Positions 6,470 through 8,053 of a stretch of DNA of 8,053 nucleotides are shown one piece after another; position 1 is the first letter of the stretch; each line of letters starts with the position of its first letter. The DNA is from Bacillota bacterium (lineage in GTDB: Bacteria > Bacillota > Clostridia > Lachnospirales > Lachnospiraceae). Made by a program: the position numbers and the translations under genes. The stretch spans positions 1 to 8,053 of the forward strand of contig JAEZLZ010000007.1 of assembly GCA_023415055.1 (NCBI GenBank), given 5' to 3'. Under the pieces are notes generated by a model. That model did not search any database and was not told the DNA's origin. It worked only from the letters and a program-made list of their open reading frames with translations.

Positions 6470-8053
6470 GCGCGCCCGCGCTCGACCTCAGTCAGCGGGC
6501 GGCCGTGTCGGTCGACGTCTCCGCGCGGCAGGTCGTCATCGCCGGGCCGGGCTCGGGCAAGACCGAGGTCGTGTCCGCCCTGGTCGAGCACCTCGTGGTC
6601 GAGGAGCAGGTCGACCCCGAGTTCTCCCTGCTCGTCCTGAGCTTCTCCCGCGCGGCGGTTCACGCCGTCATGCGCCGGCTCCGGGCCGCCGACGTCCAGG
6701 CGGTGGCTGCGGTCCGCACCATCGACTCGCTCGCTCAGCGGATCGTCCGGGAGGCGTACGGCGAGGAGATCGCCGGCAGGAACGTTTTCGACCGACGGAT
6801 CGCGCGAGCCACACAGGCGCTTCAGGCGGGCGCCTGGGACCGTGTCCGCGAGCTCGAGCACGTCGTCGTGGACGAGGTGCAGGACGTGGTCGGGCTGCGG
6901 GCGGAGTTCGTGTCGGCTCTTCTCGCCGCCCTCGGTGACGGCGCGGGCTTCACGCTGCTCGGTGACCCGGCACAGGCGATCTACGACTTCCAGCTGACAC
7001 CCGAGCACCCCACGACGAGCGGGGAGCTCGTCGCGCGGGTCGAGGCGATGCCCGGTGTCCAGCGGCGTGTGCTCCTCGGCTCCTATCGGGCGGGCACCCG
7101 TGACGCAGCCGCCGCCGTCGCCCTCCGTAAAGGGGGCGACCCCTCGCTCAACGGCGCCGAGGACGACATCCGCGACTTCCTCCTCGGCATCACACCCGTC
7201 GACGACGAAGGAATCCGTGAGCTCGCACGCCACCAGGGCGGCGGTCTCGTGGTACTCACGGCGACCAACGGCCAGGCCCTCATGGAGGCCGAGGATCTGT
7301 GGAAGCAGGGGGCGCCCGTTCAGGTACGACGCCCGCTCACCGCGCCGGTCACAGATGCCTGGGTGGCCGACGTGCTCGGCCGGGCTGGGTCCTGGGACCT
7401 CGCGGCGCTCACGGAGGCCATGGGCGACGCAGAGAACGCCGTGGAGCGGTGGCGAGGCATCCGTGGTTGGGGACGGCCAGGGTCTCGGGTGGTCGAGACG
7501 CGTGAGATCGCGCGTCGGCTCCGGAGCGGACTCGTGCCGGCCGAGCTCCAACCGATCGACCCTGATGTGCCCGTGGTTTCGACGGTGCACCGGTCGAAGG
7601 GCCTCGAGTTCGACACGGTGGTGTTCGCGCAGTACGACGAGCGCCGTGACACCGACGAGGACCCGGCGCAGATGGCGCGAGTCCAGTACGTCGCCCTCAC
7701 CCGCGCGCGCTTCCGCCTCCTTCGCATCGAGCGCAACCGCTACCCCCACCTCGTGAGGCGTGACGAGCACACGGGGCGGTGGCTGCGCTGTTGGCAGCGT
7801 CGCGGCAGAGTGAAGGCCGTCGAGATCCGCGGTGACGACCTCGAGCGGACCGGACCGCCGGGTGAGGACGTCGTGCGCGCCCAGGCGCACCTGCGCTCGC
7901 GCGTACGTCCCGGTGACCCCGTCGAGCTCGTCCACGACTGGACGAGTGTCGACACCCACTTCTGGGACGTGAAGCACGAGGGCGTGACGATCGGCCGCAC
8001 GACGGCCGCCTTCGGAGAGCAGCTCCGAAGCCTGCTCGCCGGGAATCTCGCAC
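6466..8053 (+). CDS. Compact UvrD-like superfamily 1 helicase (cut by right edge)
   Basis: ATP-driven DNA helicase or translocase; 529 codons are visible and the frame is still open. Motifs in order: Q motif LSQRAAV (8-14), Walker A AGPGSGKT (26-33), Ia LSFSRAAV (58-65), Ib TIDSLA (85-90), Walker B VVDEVQD (134-140), III GDPAQAIYDF (166-175), IV SYR with R208, V TVHRSKGLEF (373-382) and VI QYVALTRAR (407-415). Only about 45 residues separate Ib from Walker B, so the 1B insertion of Rep, UvrD and PcrA is essentially absent. The stretch from IV to V is about 160 residues, so 2B is also small or replaced. After about residue 430 comes a region unlike UvrD, with RVRPGDPVELVHDW (480-493) and GVTIGRT near the edge, which looks like a small beta-rich domain. 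Size recalls GajB of Gabija, but no GajA-type OLD nuclease gene is in view. It is coupled to the GHKL-helicase gene, so joint action on DNA is likely. No nuclease motif is seen in the visible part. Confidence 0.92.
   Translation, partial: MSAPALDLSQRAAVSVDVSARQVVIAGPGSGKTEVVSALVEHLVVEEQVDPEFSLLVLSFSRAAVHAVMRRLRAADVQAVAAVRTIDSLAQRIVREAYGEEIAGRNVFDRRIARATQALQAGAWDRVRELEHVVVDEVQDVVGLRAEFVSALLAALGDGAGFTLLGDPAQAIYDFQLTPEHPTTSGELVARVEAMPGVQRRVLLGSYRAGTRDAAAAVALRKGGDPSLNGAEDDIRDFLLGITPVDDEGIRELARHQGGGLVVLTATNGQALMEAEDLWKQGAPVQVRRPLTAPVTDAWVADVLGRAGSWDLAALTEAMGDAENAVERWRGIRGWGRPGSRVVETREIARRLRSGLVPAELQPIDPDVPVVSTVHRSKGLEFDTVVFAQYDERRDTDEDPAQMARVQYVALTRARFRLLRIERNRYPHLVRRDEHTGRWLRCWQRRGRVKAVEIRGDDLERTGPPGEDVVRAQAHLRSRVRPGDPVELVHDWTSVDTHFWDVKHEGVTIGRTTAAFGEQLRSLLAGNLA

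Noticed and set aside
6325..7977. A 550-codon open frame on the minus strand opposite the two helicase genes
   Set aside because: It lies antisense to a protein with full UvrD helicase motifs, has no recognisable motif of its own and is rich in Arg, Asp and Val as expected for the shadow of a high-G+C gene.
6466..8053. Reading the UvrD-like protein as GajB of a Gabija system
   Set aside because: Size and motifs are similar, but no OLD-family TOPRIM nuclease (GajA) precedes it and its coupled partner is the GHKL-helicase fusion.

Overview
The window looks like chromosomal or island DNA from a high-G+C actinobacterium. Every gene ends most codons in G or C, GTG starts are used, and two start codons sit 6-7 bases behind TAnnnT-type -10 boxes, the leaderless arrangement common in Actinobacteria. 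I cannot name a genus from sequence alone. There are no tRNA, rRNA, CRISPR or insertion-sequence signals. The layout is a compact DNA-modification and putative defence locus with four recognisable genes, two of them cut by the window edges.

Left part (1-1340): a C5-cytosine DNA methyltransferase reads leftward and runs off the left edge. A Vsr-type mismatch endonuclease gene reads rightward. Their starts lie 81 bp apart, and both appear to be transcribed as leaderless messages from back-to-back promoters that flank an imperfect inverted repeat. A Vsr enzyme normally repairs the T:G mismatches left when a partner methyltransferase's 5-methylcytosine deaminates, so the two form a functional pair.

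Middle part (1341-1822): about 480 bp with no convincing gene. It is less G+C-rich towards its right end and probably holds the promoter and leader of the next operon.

Right part (1823-8053): a 1548-residue protein fuses an N-terminal GHKL (Hsp90/sacsin/MORC-like) ATPase to a C-terminal superfamily 2 DEAH helicase, with about 770 unassigned residues in between. Its stop codon overlaps, as ATGA, the start of a compact UvrD-like superfamily 1 helicase that continues past the right edge.

Taken together, a C5 methyltransferase and Vsr next to a GHKL-helicase fusion coupled to a second helicase of another superfamily looks like a multi-gene restriction-type defence system. The methyltransferase would mark self DNA and the two ATP-driven proteins would detect or process unmarked DNA. 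GHKL ATPases near C5 methyltransferases, Vsr and helicases are a known theme in restriction neighbourhoods, but this fusion and pairing is not one I can match to a named system. No dedicated restriction nuclease is visible. It may lie right of the window, in the unseen end of the UvrD-like protein, or in the unassigned middle of the large protein, or Vsr may fill that role.
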